Counted from the first letter of the stretch, positions 1 through 8,847 are shown. The stretch: 55,173 nucleotides of DNA from JBLHHI01 sp047614125 (GCA_047614125.1 JBLHHI010000004.1:1-55173); one strand, 5' to 3'. Notes: generated by a model not told the origin, from the sequence alone. Numbers and translations: made by a program.

Positions 1-2
1 AT

Positions 3-887
3 GACTTTGGATTCTCCACTGAATATGGTGAACCATTCAGCGGTGGTGAAATGATGGGAAATAGAATTCGCATAGGAGACTATCCAATTGACCAAAACGT
101 GCATTTTAAAGAAGACTATTCTAAGGGGTACTACACAGATTTATTTAACACATGGCACACAATACTGGCAAATTTTTCCACTGGTCAGATAGATTGGGGA
201 AAGAAACACAGATGGATCTGGTATTATCATTCATCTGATCAATCATGGAATATGCGAAGATATGTCACCCCAAGAAATTATGATTTTAATTCGTTTAAGC
301 CGCAATTTGACGACCGTAAACTATCTAGTATTAAGGGGAATGGAGCATTTGGTGGCTATAAAATGTTCCCCATGAGTGACGGAGTTTACGGGTCGTCTGT
401 ACTTCTGAATGCTCAAATTCAAACCAAACTGCCTCTAGCAAGTATGACCACATCTGTCTGTCGTGCTTACCTACCTGACAGTTCTTTAGTTAGATGGAGT
501 GGTGACCTTGCCGCTGGTGTAGCTATAGACATTTATACAGAAAGATATCGTCCTTTAGGCATGCCCGATGGCAAGTACACGTTTGTCTCAGGAGAAGTAG
601 TGATCGTTGCAGGTGGACTGGTTGAGTCTGTAAATAAACCTTCAGGAGATAAAATGGAAGTTGCCGGTGAGAAGTACAAGTGTTCAATGATGTCGACATC
701 GTACAAGTTACCAAAACCTTGGGGAGAACTTATTTACCCGGCAAGAAAACTTATTGCTTATCCAACAACACAAAGCTATTTACACGTTAGTGGATATTAT
801 AGTCATCCAGAAATAATAGGAAATAAGAAAATACAGGTACCGTCAGCACCAGTTCGCCTTATGTTTAGAGTTGTACCGCCAAAATAG
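3..887 (+). CDS. C-terminal part of an unknown protein, cut by the window start
   Basis: The reading frame is open from the first bases of the window, so an internal Met at base 51 is not the true start; 294 codons are visible. I do not recognise the family. The visible part is rich in Tyr, Trp and Gly and ends in a short beta-rich stretch (PVRLMFRVVPPK). No membrane segment is visible, and the N-terminus, where a signal peptide would be, is missing. The stop lies 6 bases before the next gene, which encodes a secreted fibronectin-III protein, so the two are almost certainly one operon. By context it is probably a surface or periplasmic partner of that protein; this is inference only. Confidence 0.7.
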   Translation, partial: DFGFSTEYGEPFSGGEMMGNRIRIGDYPIDQNVHFKEDYSKGYYTDLFNTWHTILANFSTGQIDWGKKHRWIWYYHSSDQSWNMRRYVTPRNYDFNSFKPQFDDRKLSSIKGNGAFGGYKMFPMSDGVYGSSVLLNAQIQTKLPLASMTTSVCRAYLPDSSLVRWSGDLAAGVAIDIYTERYRPLGMPDGKYTFVSGEVVIVAGGLVESVNKPSGDKMEVAGEKYKCSMMSTSYKLPKPWGELIYPARKLIAYPTTQSYLHVSGYYSHPEIIGNKKIQVPSAPVRLMFRVVPPK

Positions 888-893
888 ATTAAA

Positions 894-2981
894 ATGAAAT
901 TAAAAATAATTCTGTTAACGGTCTGTATAGTTTTGTTCCTGCCTCGTGTAAATGGACAAAATGAAACTCCTATCACACAAGATAGTATCGGTCAAGAAAA
1001 ATCTATTGACCCTTTAGATATTTATATCTTTTGCAAGGTCGGGGAAAACGAAGTAAAGCTACGATGGGCTCCTTCTAATCCTGACATCTGGCTTAAGGGC
1101 AACAAATATGGATACCAACTCGAGAAGGCCATTATGATGCCGAATGAAGAGCTGGTTTTTAAAAAAATGGCTGCTCAGTCAATAAAACCTTGGCCATTAG
1201 AAGAATGGCAAAGTATTGCCAACGCTGAACACCCATATGCTGCTGCCGCTGCAATGGCTATTCATGGAAAAGATAAACGTCCTGCAACTGGTTTTGCAGT
1301 TGCCGACCAAAATTTAAACAACAAGTTCGGGATGGCACTATTGTCGGCTGATCTTGACAAAAGAGCCGCCAAGGCCTCGGGTCTGTCCTTTACTGATAAA
1401 GGGACTAAAAGTGGGAACGTTATTGCTTATCGAATTTACGTTTTAGACTCCCTGTCGAACCCAGTTTCAGATACCACAGTTGAATATGTGGTGGTGGGCG
1501 TACCGTATGACTTTGTTGGTCCTAATGAAATTACCCATTCTGAAAATGAACATGAAGTCGTGTTGTATTGGGATAAGCATTATATGGGAAGGGTGAATAC
1601 AGCTTATAATATTGAGCGTTCTTCGGATGGAGGCAAGACTTTTAAACGTGTAAATAAAAACCCATACATCGATATCAGTACGAACCTAATTAAAGATGCA
1701 AGCATGATGAGTTATAGTGACTCGGTAGCTGAAAATTATGTACCCTACTACTACCGCTTGATTGCTTTGGATGCTTTTGGTGATGAAAGTAAACCGTCTA
1801 ACGCCATTAAAGCGATGGGTAGAGATCGTACTCCACCGTTGGCAATAACTGAATTGGAAACAGCCGAAAGTTCTGGTAGCACTGTCAATCTAAAATGGAC
1901 CTATCCGCTAGAAGAATTAGACATTGCTGGTTTTAAAGTGTATCATTTTATTAAAGACGAGAAAAACAAAAAAGTAATTGCAGAATCATTAGGAAAAGAT
2001 GCCCGATCTTTTGCGCATAAAACCCCTGATACTAAATCGACCAACTATTATATTGTTTCTGCCTTCGACAAGGAGGGGAATGAAGCGCGATCACATGTTG
2101 TTTTTGCCATGATTACGGATGTGACACCACCAAAGGCTCCAACCAATTTACAAGCGACAATTGATACAACTGGTGGTTTGTTATTAGAGTGGGACGCCCC
2201 TAAGGACAAGGATATAAGGGGCTATTTGGTTCATTTTAGCAATACCAGAAATGGTAGTTACGTCGTTCAATCTGGTGGTTATTTAAAACAAACACATTAC
2301 GTAGAAACCATGACGCTCAACACGCTGTCCGAAAATATTTTTTATTATGTAATTGCGGTGGACAATAGTTATAATGCCTCCGAGGCGTCAGAGATTCTAG
2401 AAGTAAAAAAGCCAGATATCATCCCACCAAATGCCTCCATCTTTAGTCGTTATGAAGTTAGAGCGGATGGGATATATATATTATGGAATCGAAGTACGAG
2501 CGATGACGTAGAGTCGGTTGTGCTATCGCGTAAAGCGGAGGGTGAAGGCTGGGAATCCATAAATACATTTGATCAGACCAAACCAACTTACCTAGACAAA
2601 AACGTTGTTGAAGGGACGTATTACGAGTATCAATTGATTACAATTGATGATGCAGGAAACGCAACGGTATGCCCAAAGAACTTACACCTCAGCGCACGCT
2701 CTTCATTTTTCTTGGATAAAACACCAAGTGTAGTTGCGTCAAAAGAGAAGAAAGACGGTATTCGATTGGACATAACATATGAGCAATCGACGAAATATGA
2801 ATTTATCGTTTATCGTGCCATTGGAGACAATCTAATTACCACGTACGTCATTCTCCCTGGAATCACAACATATTTAGATACGGATGTACAGAAAGGTGTA
2901 ACGTACAGATATACAGTTAAGGCGAGAGATAGTAACGGGAAAGAATCTCTGAAAGCAGATGAAATAACAATAACAAATTGA
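894..2981 (+). CDS. Secreted protein with tandem fibronectin type III domains
   Basis: 695 residues. The N-terminus MKLKIILLTVCIVLFLPRVNG is a typical Sec signal peptide. A leading unknown region (about 25-205) is followed by about five repeats with fibronectin-III traits: hydrophobic-Trp strands (VVLYWD, VNLKWTY, LLLEWDAP, IYILWNR) and closing Tyr-x-Tyr strands (YYYRLIALD, YYYVIAVD, YEYQLITIDD, YRYTVKARD), several introduced by TPP or IPP linkers. No T9SS sorting domain is seen at the C-terminus, which ends inside the last domain. Such proteins usually mediate binding or act as scaffolds at the cell surface. It sits in an operon between an unknown protein and a FISUMP lipoprotein. The exact role is unknown. 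Confidence 0.85.
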   Translation: MKLKIILLTVCIVLFLPRVNGQNETPITQDSIGQEKSIDPLDIYIFCKVGENEVKLRWAPSNPDIWLKGNKYGYQLEKAIMMPNEELVFKKMAAQSIKPWPLEEWQSIANAEHPYAAAAAMAIHGKDKRPATGFAVADQNLNNKFGMALLSADLDKRAAKASGLSFTDKGTKSGNVIAYRIYVLDSLSNPVSDTTVEYVVVGVPYDFVGPNEITHSENEHEVVLYWDKHYMGRVNTAYNIERSSDGGKTFKRVNKNPYIDISTNLIKDASMMSYSDSVAENYVPYYYRLIALDAFGDESKPSNAIKAMGRDRTPPLAITELETAESSGSTVNLKWTYPLEELDIAGFKVYHFIKDEKNKKVIAESLGKDARSFAHKTPDTKSTNYYIVSAFDKEGNEARSHVVFAMITDVTPPKAPTNLQATIDTTGGLLLEWDAPKDKDIRGYLVHFSNTRNGSYVVQSGGYLKQTHYVETMTLNTLSENIFYYVIAVDNSYNASEASEILEVKKPDIIPPNASIFSRYEVRADGIYILWNRSTSDDVESVVLSRKAEGEGWESINTFDQTKPTYLDKNVVEGTYYEYQLITIDDAGNATVCPKNLHLSARSSFFLDKTPSVVASKEKKDGIRLDITYEQSTKYEFIVYRAIGDNLITTYVILPGITTYLDTDVQKGVTYRYTVKARDSNGKESLKADEITITN

Positions 2982-3001
2982 GCGAAGTAAAGGAAAATAT
3001 C

Positions 3002-4018
3002 ATGTTACGTTTTAAGAATCAACTTCTAGGTTTTATAATCATTTCTATTCTATTGGTTCTTTTTGTTCAATTATTCGGATGCGGCCCAGCACCAGTCCCT
3101 GTGCCTGCAACGATTAGTTTACAGTCTGGTAGTGGTCAAATAGGTCCAGCAAGAGGCACACTTCCAAAAGATATTATTACAACCTTATCAGAAGCGAGTG
3201 GCTTGGCTAGTGGTGATACGGGTGATATCCTTATAGAATATGTAATCATCAAAGGTGGTGGAAGTGTTTCCGAACCGATGGCAACTGTGCGTATGCCAGA
3301 TGTGTTGGGTCATCGTGTACAATGGACATTAGGAGGATTTGGGGAAAATGAACTACAAATAAAAGCTACTTGGGTTTCGTCTTCAAATGTAGTGCGAGGG
3401 TCACCCATAACTGTAAAAGCGATGACAGAGACGGTATCTGACATTGACAAGAATACGTATAACATTGTTCGAATTGGTGATCAAGATTGGATAGTGGGTA
3501 ATTTGAAGACAACAAGGTATAATGACGGCACACCGATAAAAAAAGTGACAGACAGTATAGAATGGACTGGTTTAACCACGGATGCTTATTGTTGGTATGA
3601 AAATAAAGAGGTCTATAAAGACCCTTACGGAGCGCTTTATAACCACTACGCAGCAACGAATGAAAAGTTGTGTCCAACAGGGTGGCATGTTGGAACTGAG
3701 GATGACTGGTCCACTTTGATTGATACGGCAGGAGGATTAAATGTAGCTGGTACAAAATTAAAAGAGTCAGGTACGGCACATTGGGTACATAACCCAACAG
3801 CAACGAATGAATTGTTATTTACTGTTGTTGGAAATGGACAGCGAGATGTTTTTTATGGGTCGTTTGGGAATAGAGATATTAATGGTGGTTGTTGGTCTTC
3901 TACAATAAATGGGTCCAACGAAGGTATTGGCTTCGGTTTTACTATCACGGTAGATAACGTTGAAAAAGATCCTAGCAAAAGAATAAGTGGAAGTGGTGTG
4001 CGCTGTATGAGAGATTAA
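3002..4018 (+). CDS. FISUMP-domain lipoprotein
   Basis: The frame can start at a TTG (2978) that overlaps the previous stop. ATG 3002 is preferred because it gives a clean signal: a long hydrophobic stretch, then LFGC, a lipobox, so a lipid-anchored protein is likely. After a Pro-rich linker and a beta region, about residues 150-338 match the Fibrobacter succinogenes major paralogous (FISUMP) domain. Visible landmarks are IGDQDWIVGNL, YNDG, CWYENK, YGALYNHYAA, LCPTGWHVGTEDDW, WSST and a final SGVRC. FISUMP domains occur in secreted Bacteroidota and Fibrobacteres proteins and have no settled function. It is last in a three-gene operon, 20 bases after the FN3 gene with this start. Confidence 0.85.
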   Translation: MLRFKNQLLGFIIISILLVLFVQLFGCGPAPVPVPATISLQSGSGQIGPARGTLPKDIITTLSEASGLASGDTGDILIEYVIIKGGGSVSEPMATVRMPDVLGHRVQWTLGGFGENELQIKATWVSSSNVVRGSPITVKAMTETVSDIDKNTYNIVRIGDQDWIVGNLKTTRYNDGTPIKKVTDSIEWTGLTTDAYCWYENKEVYKDPYGALYNHYAATNEKLCPTGWHVGTEDDWSTLIDTAGGLNVAGTKLKESGTAHWVHNPTATNELLFTVVGNGQRDVFYGSFGNRDINGGCWSSTINGSNEGIGFGFTITVDNVEKDPSKRISGSGVRCMRD

Positions 4019-4250
4019 CTTTAAGAAAAGCGGTATTTAAGCTAATGGGTAGGTACTTACTTAGTGAACTGCATAAGTGGGTAAATGACAACAGTCTGCT
4101 TATGGTCACTATAACAGGTTTATTATCTCGTTTGCACTCGTCCCTCAGTACGATGCATTAAATCCACTCACGGGCTTAAAAAGCACAATCTGTACATTGT
4201 TGAGCGGGGCAATTAACATGATACTTATAAATATAAATTCTCGCATTACT
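4019..4250. other. Intergenic gap at the end of two convergent genes
   Basis: About 230 bases between the FISUMP gene (plus) and a minus-strand hypothetical gene. I see no gene, tRNA or strong hairpin here. The convergent arrangement means any terminators should lie here, but none stands out. Confidence 0.5.
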
Positions 4251-4775
4251 TTATTTTTCTGATAACTGTGGAATTGGTGCTATAATAATAACATTAAAAT
4301 CAAAATCATCTACCTGTGTGTTGAATGGTGGGAGTGCTAATCCTGCCGCTACCAGAGTTGCAACTGTCTGTGCGTCTGGCACTGATACGGTTATAGTCGA
4401 ATTTAAATTGCCCCCTCTAACAACATTTGCGGAGTAATTTTGATATGCTGGTTGTGCCCCTTGTACTCCTCGTACATTTGCCGTAACTTGAGCAGGGCCA
4501 ACAATAGGTAAACCTCCGGCTACACTGATACTAACTGTATTAGTCACGGCGAACATTTCTGCTGTAATTGTCACCAAAAGTAAAGTCGAAGCACCTGTAA
4601 CAAGTGGCACAGGACCTTTGCGAGCACTGCTATAGATATCGTGAGTAATAGGAGCTCTTCCGTTTAGTCCATTATTTATCGAACTTCTCCATGCAGGGTT
4701 TGTTGTACTTCCTTCTGGACCAATAGGGTTAGCTGCTTTTTCACCTACTAGCCATTTATGATCTGGCACTGGCAT
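4251..4775 (-). CDS. Hypothetical protein, unrecognised
   Basis: An open frame of 174 codons from ATG 4775, chosen because AAGGGTGGGG lies just upstream; an earlier TTG at 4838 would run through the repeat copy at 4807-4832. The product has no signal peptide. It begins MPVPDHKWLVGEKA, has a Ser/Thr/Asn-rich N-terminal half, a hydrophobic patch near 60-70 and beta-prone Val/Ala/Thr stretches to the end. Composition looks coding (few Cys, balanced charge), but I know no family. It lies alone on the minus strand between the surface-protein operon and the transposase, so it may be island cargo. It may also be a spurious frame. Confidence 0.45.
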   Translation of the reverse strand: MPVPDHKWLVGEKAANPIGPEGSTTNPAWRSSINNGLNGRAPITHDIYSSARKGPVPLVTGASTLLLVTITAEMFAVTNTVSISVAGGLPIVGPAQVTANVRGVQGAQPAYQNYSANVVRGGNLNSTITVSVPDAQTVATLVAAGLALPPFNTQVDDFDFNVIIIAPIPQLSEK

Positions 4776-4806
4776 TGTTGACCCCACCCTTGGCGTAGCA
4801 GGGTAG

Positions 4807-4832
4807 CCCTTAGGAGCCTTATGTCGAACATT
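4807..4832 (+). repeat. Island repeat copy A
   Basis: CCCTTAGGAGCCTTATGTCG followed by AACATT. It shares 22 of 23 positions with copy B at 6523, ignoring one extra T, and the core ATGTCGAACA with copies C and D. It lies left of the transposase. On the minus strand the core reads TGTTCGACAT, with TGT..ACA symmetry as in many DDE transposon ends. Confidence 0.8.
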
Positions 4833-4951
4833 TTTCAAGTATATTTACCTCATTAATAGGCGATTATGTTTTTAAGGTGTTGTAAAACTGGAGTTCTAAA
4901 GAAGTTAGCATTAACGGCATTTATAAAATATAGTGGCTTTGATTTTGGCTT

Positions 4952-6247
4952 ATGACAACAAGAAAATCATATCATTCTACGATTAAACTTGCATTTGCTC
5001 TTGATATTCACAAAAACTGGCTTCCTAAGGAGTTTCTAGAAACCATTCCTCGTTCTACGACTCATGGATGGAAAAATGAAACACATGACAAGTTTGTTGG
5101 TTATGAACTGGCCAATGGTATTGGTGAAAATATTGATGAGTTAAAGCTTTTGTATGATCACAAAGTATCTAAAGAAAAACAGTTATTCATTACCTACACC
5201 AAGATTAAACTTACCCTGATTCATATTATTGGAAAGGATACAATTCGCGATGCTTTTCGTGATAATTTTAGAATGGTTGTTAAACTGATTGAATCCACTC
5301 AGGTATCTTTTGGTGGGGGAGTCAAAACACTTTGCTCCTTCCTTGATATTAAAACCCATACATTTCGATGCTGGAAAAACGTTTCTAAGTTCAAATGTAA
5401 TGTGTCTCCATTAGGTCTCTGTGTTAAAAAGGTACCCAATCAAGCTACGCAAGCTGAAATATCTACTATGAAGCGGTTGCTTAATCGAAAACGGTTTGAG
5501 CATTGGCCAATTTGTTCTGTATGGGGTTATGCTATTCGAAAAGGCGATGTTTCTTTATCGCTTAACTCCTGGTATCGATACAATCAAAAATTTGAGTTTC
5601 GAAAGAAGAACAAGAAGGGACGATATAAGAAGGTTTACTACCCTATAACTGCACCACGACCAAATCATACTTGGCATGCTGATATCACTGTTGTTACAAC
5701 CTTGGATGGCGTGAAACACTATGTTTATCTTATCGTTGATAATTACTCTAAGCACATTCTGAATTCGAAGGTGGACTCTAAGTGTAATGGTAAGATTCGT
5801 ACTCAAACGATTAAGGAAGCAGTTTATCAAGAATTTGGTGATGATATAAATCAAACCAGTTCGATTGATCTTATTGTTGATGGTGGAACAGAGAACAACA
5901 ATAAAACTGTTGAACAGTTTATCAAAGACGCTCAAGTAGATATTACCAAGAAGATTGCTTTAAAAGACATTGTTCAATCCAACTCTATGGTTGAAGCGAG
6001 TAACAAGATTCTAAAACACCGTTACCTATTTCGAAAGCCTATTTACAATCGAGAACATCTTGAGCTTCATCTACAAGAAGCTATTCACGACTATTGCCAT
6101 ATCCGACCTCATTACTCTTTAGGTATTTACACACCCTTTGAGGTTCATACCAATTCTAGGCCAGAGATTAGTCCTAATTATATTTTAAATGCTGTCAAAG
6201 AACGAAGAATAACAAATAAGTCGTTAAGCTGCGATTTGAAATGTTAA
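4952..6247 (+). mobile_element. DDE (rve-type) transposase gene
   Basis: 431 residues. Two helix-turn-helix-like regions come first (about 12-50 with IPRSTTHGWK, and 120-145 with FLDIKTHTFRCWKN), then an integrase catalytic core of the rve fold. The likely catalytic triad is D244 in WHADITVV, D310 in LIVDGGTENNN and E348 in NSMVEASNK; the D-to-E spacing of 37 fits this superfamily (IS3/IS481-like). The C-terminal YCHIRPHYSLG matches the conserved tail of such transposases. It is encoded as one uninterrupted frame with no orfA. No clear long inverted repeat was found close to the gene, so the element ends are unresolved. Short same-strand repeats flank it at 4807 and 6523. Confidence 0.88.
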
Positions 6248-6522
6248 TTCAGTTTTGAAGCTTTAATCTTAGAGTTTTCTTAAAAAAAAGCTACCCTTAA
6301 ATCCTGCTTTTTTCGTTATTCCTTTCTCGAAAGTACTTTCTTTTTATTTGTCCTCAAAATCAGAAAGCACGTTTTCGTAATATGCTATATATCAAGGCGT
6401 TCGTTATAACGAACATCCGATATGAGGATTTCTAGGTCTTTTAATGACCGTCGTTACTCAGTTTGTCTAATTTTTGCTTCTTATCTATGTCTTTTAGTGC
6501 TTCTGATTGTTTGCCATTGAAC
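6248..6522. other. Intergenic region downstream of the transposase with a perfect palindrome
   Basis: No gene is seen in this stretch. It contains a perfect 16-base palindrome, GTTCGTTATAACGAAC, at 6399-6414. Outer matching arms (ATATC before, GATAT after) extend the dyad. It could be an operator, a terminator-like hairpin or a recombination site. Confidence 0.5.
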
Positions 6523-6544
6523 CCCTAGGAGCCTTATGTCGAAC
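6523..6544 (+). repeat. Island repeat copy B
   Basis: CCCTAGGAGCCTTATGTCGA followed by AC. Nearly identical to copy A. It separates the transposase unit from the AbiE unit, 73 bases before the antitoxin start. Confidence 0.8.
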
Positions 6545-6595
6545 CACTTGCTCTTTTTGTCTTGTTTATTATATAATAGACTGGACAAAAAATCC

Positions 6596-6603
6596 TAACT
6601 TTG
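6596..6603 (+). promoter_or_regulatory. Bacteroidota -7 box before the AbiE operon
   Basis: TAACTTTG matches TAnnTTTG. It lies 13 bases before the ATG at 6617, so the leader would be very short. No convincing -33 TTG at the usual distance was found. Confidence 0.5.
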
Positions 6604-6616
6604 CTAGACTAGATAC

Positions 6617-7345
6617 ATGACTATAGCAGGTAAAATAAAACAACGAATAAAGCAGCTGCCCAATGGGTATGTGTTTTCGTATAGTAAATTTTTAGACGTG
6701 GGTCTTGAGAAACAAGAGGCTATTATTAAGGCACTTAATAGGTTGGCAGAACAAAAGGTAATTAACAAATTGACAAAGGGTAAATATTACAAACCTGAAA
6801 AAACGGCTTTTGGAGAGATTGAGCCAAGTCAATACGAAATTGTAAAAGATATCATCGGAAGCAAAAACAAACCACTTGGGTATCTGACTGGATTGAGTAT
6901 CTACAATACCTTAGGACTTACATCTCAAGTGAGTTATACTATACAAATTGGTAAAAACGATATTAGACCATCAATTAGAAGAGGGAAGTATGTCATTGCC
7001 TTTGTGAAACAGAAAAATGCAATTACAAAAATTAACATACCGTTACTACAAATTCTAGATGCTATCAAAAACATTTCGAAAATTCCTGATACGACATTGG
7101 ATATTTCCTGTATTAGATTTCAAGATATGTTAAGGCAACTTGACCCAAAGCAAGTTAAGATGATTTGCAAACTTTCTTTAAAATACCCTCCATCCACACG
7201 AGCATTGCTAGGAGCATTATTAGAACAGACCAATATTTCATTTGACCAAGACGAAATAAAACATACACTTAACCCAATTACAAGATACCGGTTTACAGGA
7301 ATTGATAAAGTCTTGTCAAACTATAAAAGCTGGAATTTATTATGA
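6617..7345 (+). CDS. AbiEi-type antitoxin (DUF6088 family)
   Basis: 242 residues. The N-terminal 65 residues form a winged helix-turn-helix (VFSYSKFLDVGLEKQEAII, then LNRLAEQKVINKLTKGKYY), followed by the C-terminal antitoxin domain with the family-typical GYLTGLSIYNTLGLTSQ. AbiEi proteins are the DNA-binding, autoregulating antitoxins of type IV toxin-antitoxin and abortive phage-infection systems. The stop overlaps the start of the toxin gene by four bases (ATGA), the usual coupled arrangement. Since the toxin frame is broken, this gene may be a relic or may still repress its own promoter. Confidence 0.85.
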   Translation: MTIAGKIKQRIKQLPNGYVFSYSKFLDVGLEKQEAIIKALNRLAEQKVINKLTKGKYYKPEKTAFGEIEPSQYEIVKDIIGSKNKPLGYLTGLSIYNTLGLTSQVSYTIQIGKNDIRPSIRRGKYVIAFVKQKNAITKINIPLLQILDAIKNISKIPDTTLDISCIRFQDMLRQLDPKQVKMICKLSLKYPPSTRALLGALLEQTNISFDQDEIKHTLNPITRYRFTGIDKVLSNYKSWNLL

Positions 7346-8331
7346 AACTTCACTTAAATCAAAAACTCTATAAGGAAGCGATACGATTTACGTCAGGACA
7401 AATTGGTCTACCCGAGATCTATATTGAAAAAGACTACTGGTTATCACTAGTTCTAAAAGCAATATTTAGTAACGAAATTGGCCATCAGGTGGTTTTTAAA
7501 GGAGGTACTTCACTTTCCAAGTGTTATGGAATTATAGATAGATTCTCAGAAGACATTGATTTGGCTCTTTTGAAATAACCTGAAGATTCGTCGAATCAGT
7601 TAACAAATAAACTAAAGTCGGTAAGTAAAATCGTATCAGATATAATTCCTGAGGTAGACGTGATAGGATTAACGCGCAAAATGGGGATGAACCGTAAGAC
7701 GGTACACAGTTACGCAAAAGCATTTCAAGGAGATTTTGGACACGTTCGAGACTCTTTGGTCTTAGAAGTAACTTGGCTTGGTAATCCAGAGCCACATCAA
7801 AAAGTAGTGATCAACTCCTTCGTCGGAACAATGATGCAAGAAACAAATCAACAAAAATTAATTGAGGATCATCAAATGGAACCGTTTGAGGTGCAGTCAC
7901 AAAATCCGACTAGGACTATATGCGAGAAAATAATGAGCCTTATTCGGTTTTCATATTCTGAAAATCCAATTCAAGACTTGAAAAAGAAGATTAGACATGT
8001 TTATGATCTGCACTTACTACTTGAAAATCAAAACCATCGTGAGTTTATTGAAAGTGAAGATTTCAGTAACATGCTTCATGCGGTAGCGACCGATGACATT
8101 AAAAGTTACAAAAATGATAATAAATGGTTGAGAGAACACCCGAAGAAAGCGGTAATATTCAGCCAATTAAAGGATATATGGAAAAGTTTGGAGACCGAAT
8201 ATATAGGAGACTTCAAAAACTTGGTCTATGGTACACTGCCTAATCCTAGTCATGTTTTGCAATCAATGGAAATTATACAATCACGCATTGAGAGAATAAA
8301 GTGGGAGATTCAGCTTAAAGATGGCCTGTAA
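7342..8331 (+). pseudogene. AbiEii-type nucleotidyltransferase toxin, split by an in-frame TAA
   Basis: The N-terminal part carries the nucleotidyltransferase signature: GGTS at 54-57 and SEDIDL around 69-74, matching the GSx10DxD-type active site of AbiEii toxins. Codon 79 (bases 7576-7578) is TAA. The same frame then stays open for 250 more codons to 8331 and reads as the rest of the family (PEDSSNQL..., WLGNPEPHQK, TICEKIMSLIRF, KIRHVYDLHLLLE). This is therefore a nonsense change and not a frameshift. A restart downstream (for example ATG 7681) would lack the catalytic motif, so the product should be inactive. The alternative is a sequencing error at that one codon. Confidence 0.85.
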
Positions 8332-8427
8332 AAGAAGCAGAAAGGGAAACCAAAAATCAAGTGAAAATAATTAATCAGTTGATAATTAAGTGTTTATATA
8401 TTTGCAATATTGGCAAATTCCAACACA

Positions 8428-8452
8428 CCCTTAGGTTACCATGTCGAACATT
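8428..8452 (+). repeat. Island repeat copy C
   Basis: CCCTTAGGTTACCATGTCGA followed by ACATT. It keeps both blocks of copies A and B (CCCTTAGG and ATGTCGAACATT) with a changed and shorter middle. It lies 97 bases after the toxin pseudogene. Confidence 0.75.
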
Positions 8453-8560
8453 GAAAATTGCCACTTAATAAATTGACTGTCAAGATATTATATGTCATGT
8501 TATTCGCCTTTCTAGGCCTGTTATAGAGGTGAATTTACACATTTTGATACCTCAACTTTC

Positions 8561-8579
8561 ACCCCATGTCGAACATTTC
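8561..8579 (+). repeat. Island repeat copy D
   Basis: ACCCCATGTCGAACATTTC keeps the core and its right flank but loses the left block. It is the last copy before tRNA-Glu. Confidence 0.7.
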
Positions 8580-8620
8580 TGACCATCATTAACTCGCTAA
8601 TAATAAGAGAGTTACGTCGT

Positions 8621-8650
8621 AAAAAAAGGGTGCAGATTACTCTACACCCC
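8621..8650 (-). terminator. Intrinsic terminator of tRNA-Glu
   Basis: On the minus strand a GGGTGTAGA / TCTGCACCC stem with a GTAA loop is followed by seven T residues. It starts right after the tRNA 3' end. Confidence 0.85.
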
Positions 8651-8656
8651 TTAAGG

Positions 8657-8728
8657 TAGCCCCTAGGGGAATCGAACCCCTCTTTCCAGGATGAAAACCT
8701 GGCGTCCTAACCGATAGACGAAGGGGCC
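8657..8728 (-). tRNA. tRNA-Glu (anticodon UUC)
   Basis: A 72-nt cloverleaf on the minus strand. The acceptor strands are GGCCCCT and AGGGGCT (one G-U), the D arm contains TCTATCGGTTAGGA, the anticodon stem is CCAGG/CCTGG around TTTTCAT with TTC at positions 34-36, and the T arm is GAGGGGTTCGATTCCCCT. The CCA end is not encoded. Its 3' end faces the accessory region on the left, the usual orientation of a tRNA at the edge of an integrated island. Confidence 0.95.
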
Positions 8729-8847
8729 ATTTTTGCTGCAGCTTGTTTCGTTACCCAAACTAAAAGCAACTTTATATGGCGAGGCCACTAATTCTCAAAA
8801 TATTTTTGTCTCAGCAATAATCTAAGAGCGCCCATTTTTCGAAGGTG

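Larger units (their letters stand above)
8332..8620. other. Intergenic region holding island repeats C and D
   Basis: No gene was seen between the toxin pseudogene and the tRNA-Glu terminator. Two repeat cores lie at 8441-8450 and 8566-8575, and the sequence is otherwise AT-rich. It is probably the right edge of the accessory region. Confidence 0.5.

Noticed and set aside
4952..6247. Transposase as part of a Tn7-like system
   Set aside because: Only one DDE protein of 431 residues is present, with no TnsA, TnsC or TniQ-like partners, so a Tn7-type element is not supported.
6399..6414. Palindrome as an integron attC site
   Set aside because: The RYYYAAC / GTTRRRY boxes and the long bulged arms of attC are not present, and no integron integrase is seen.
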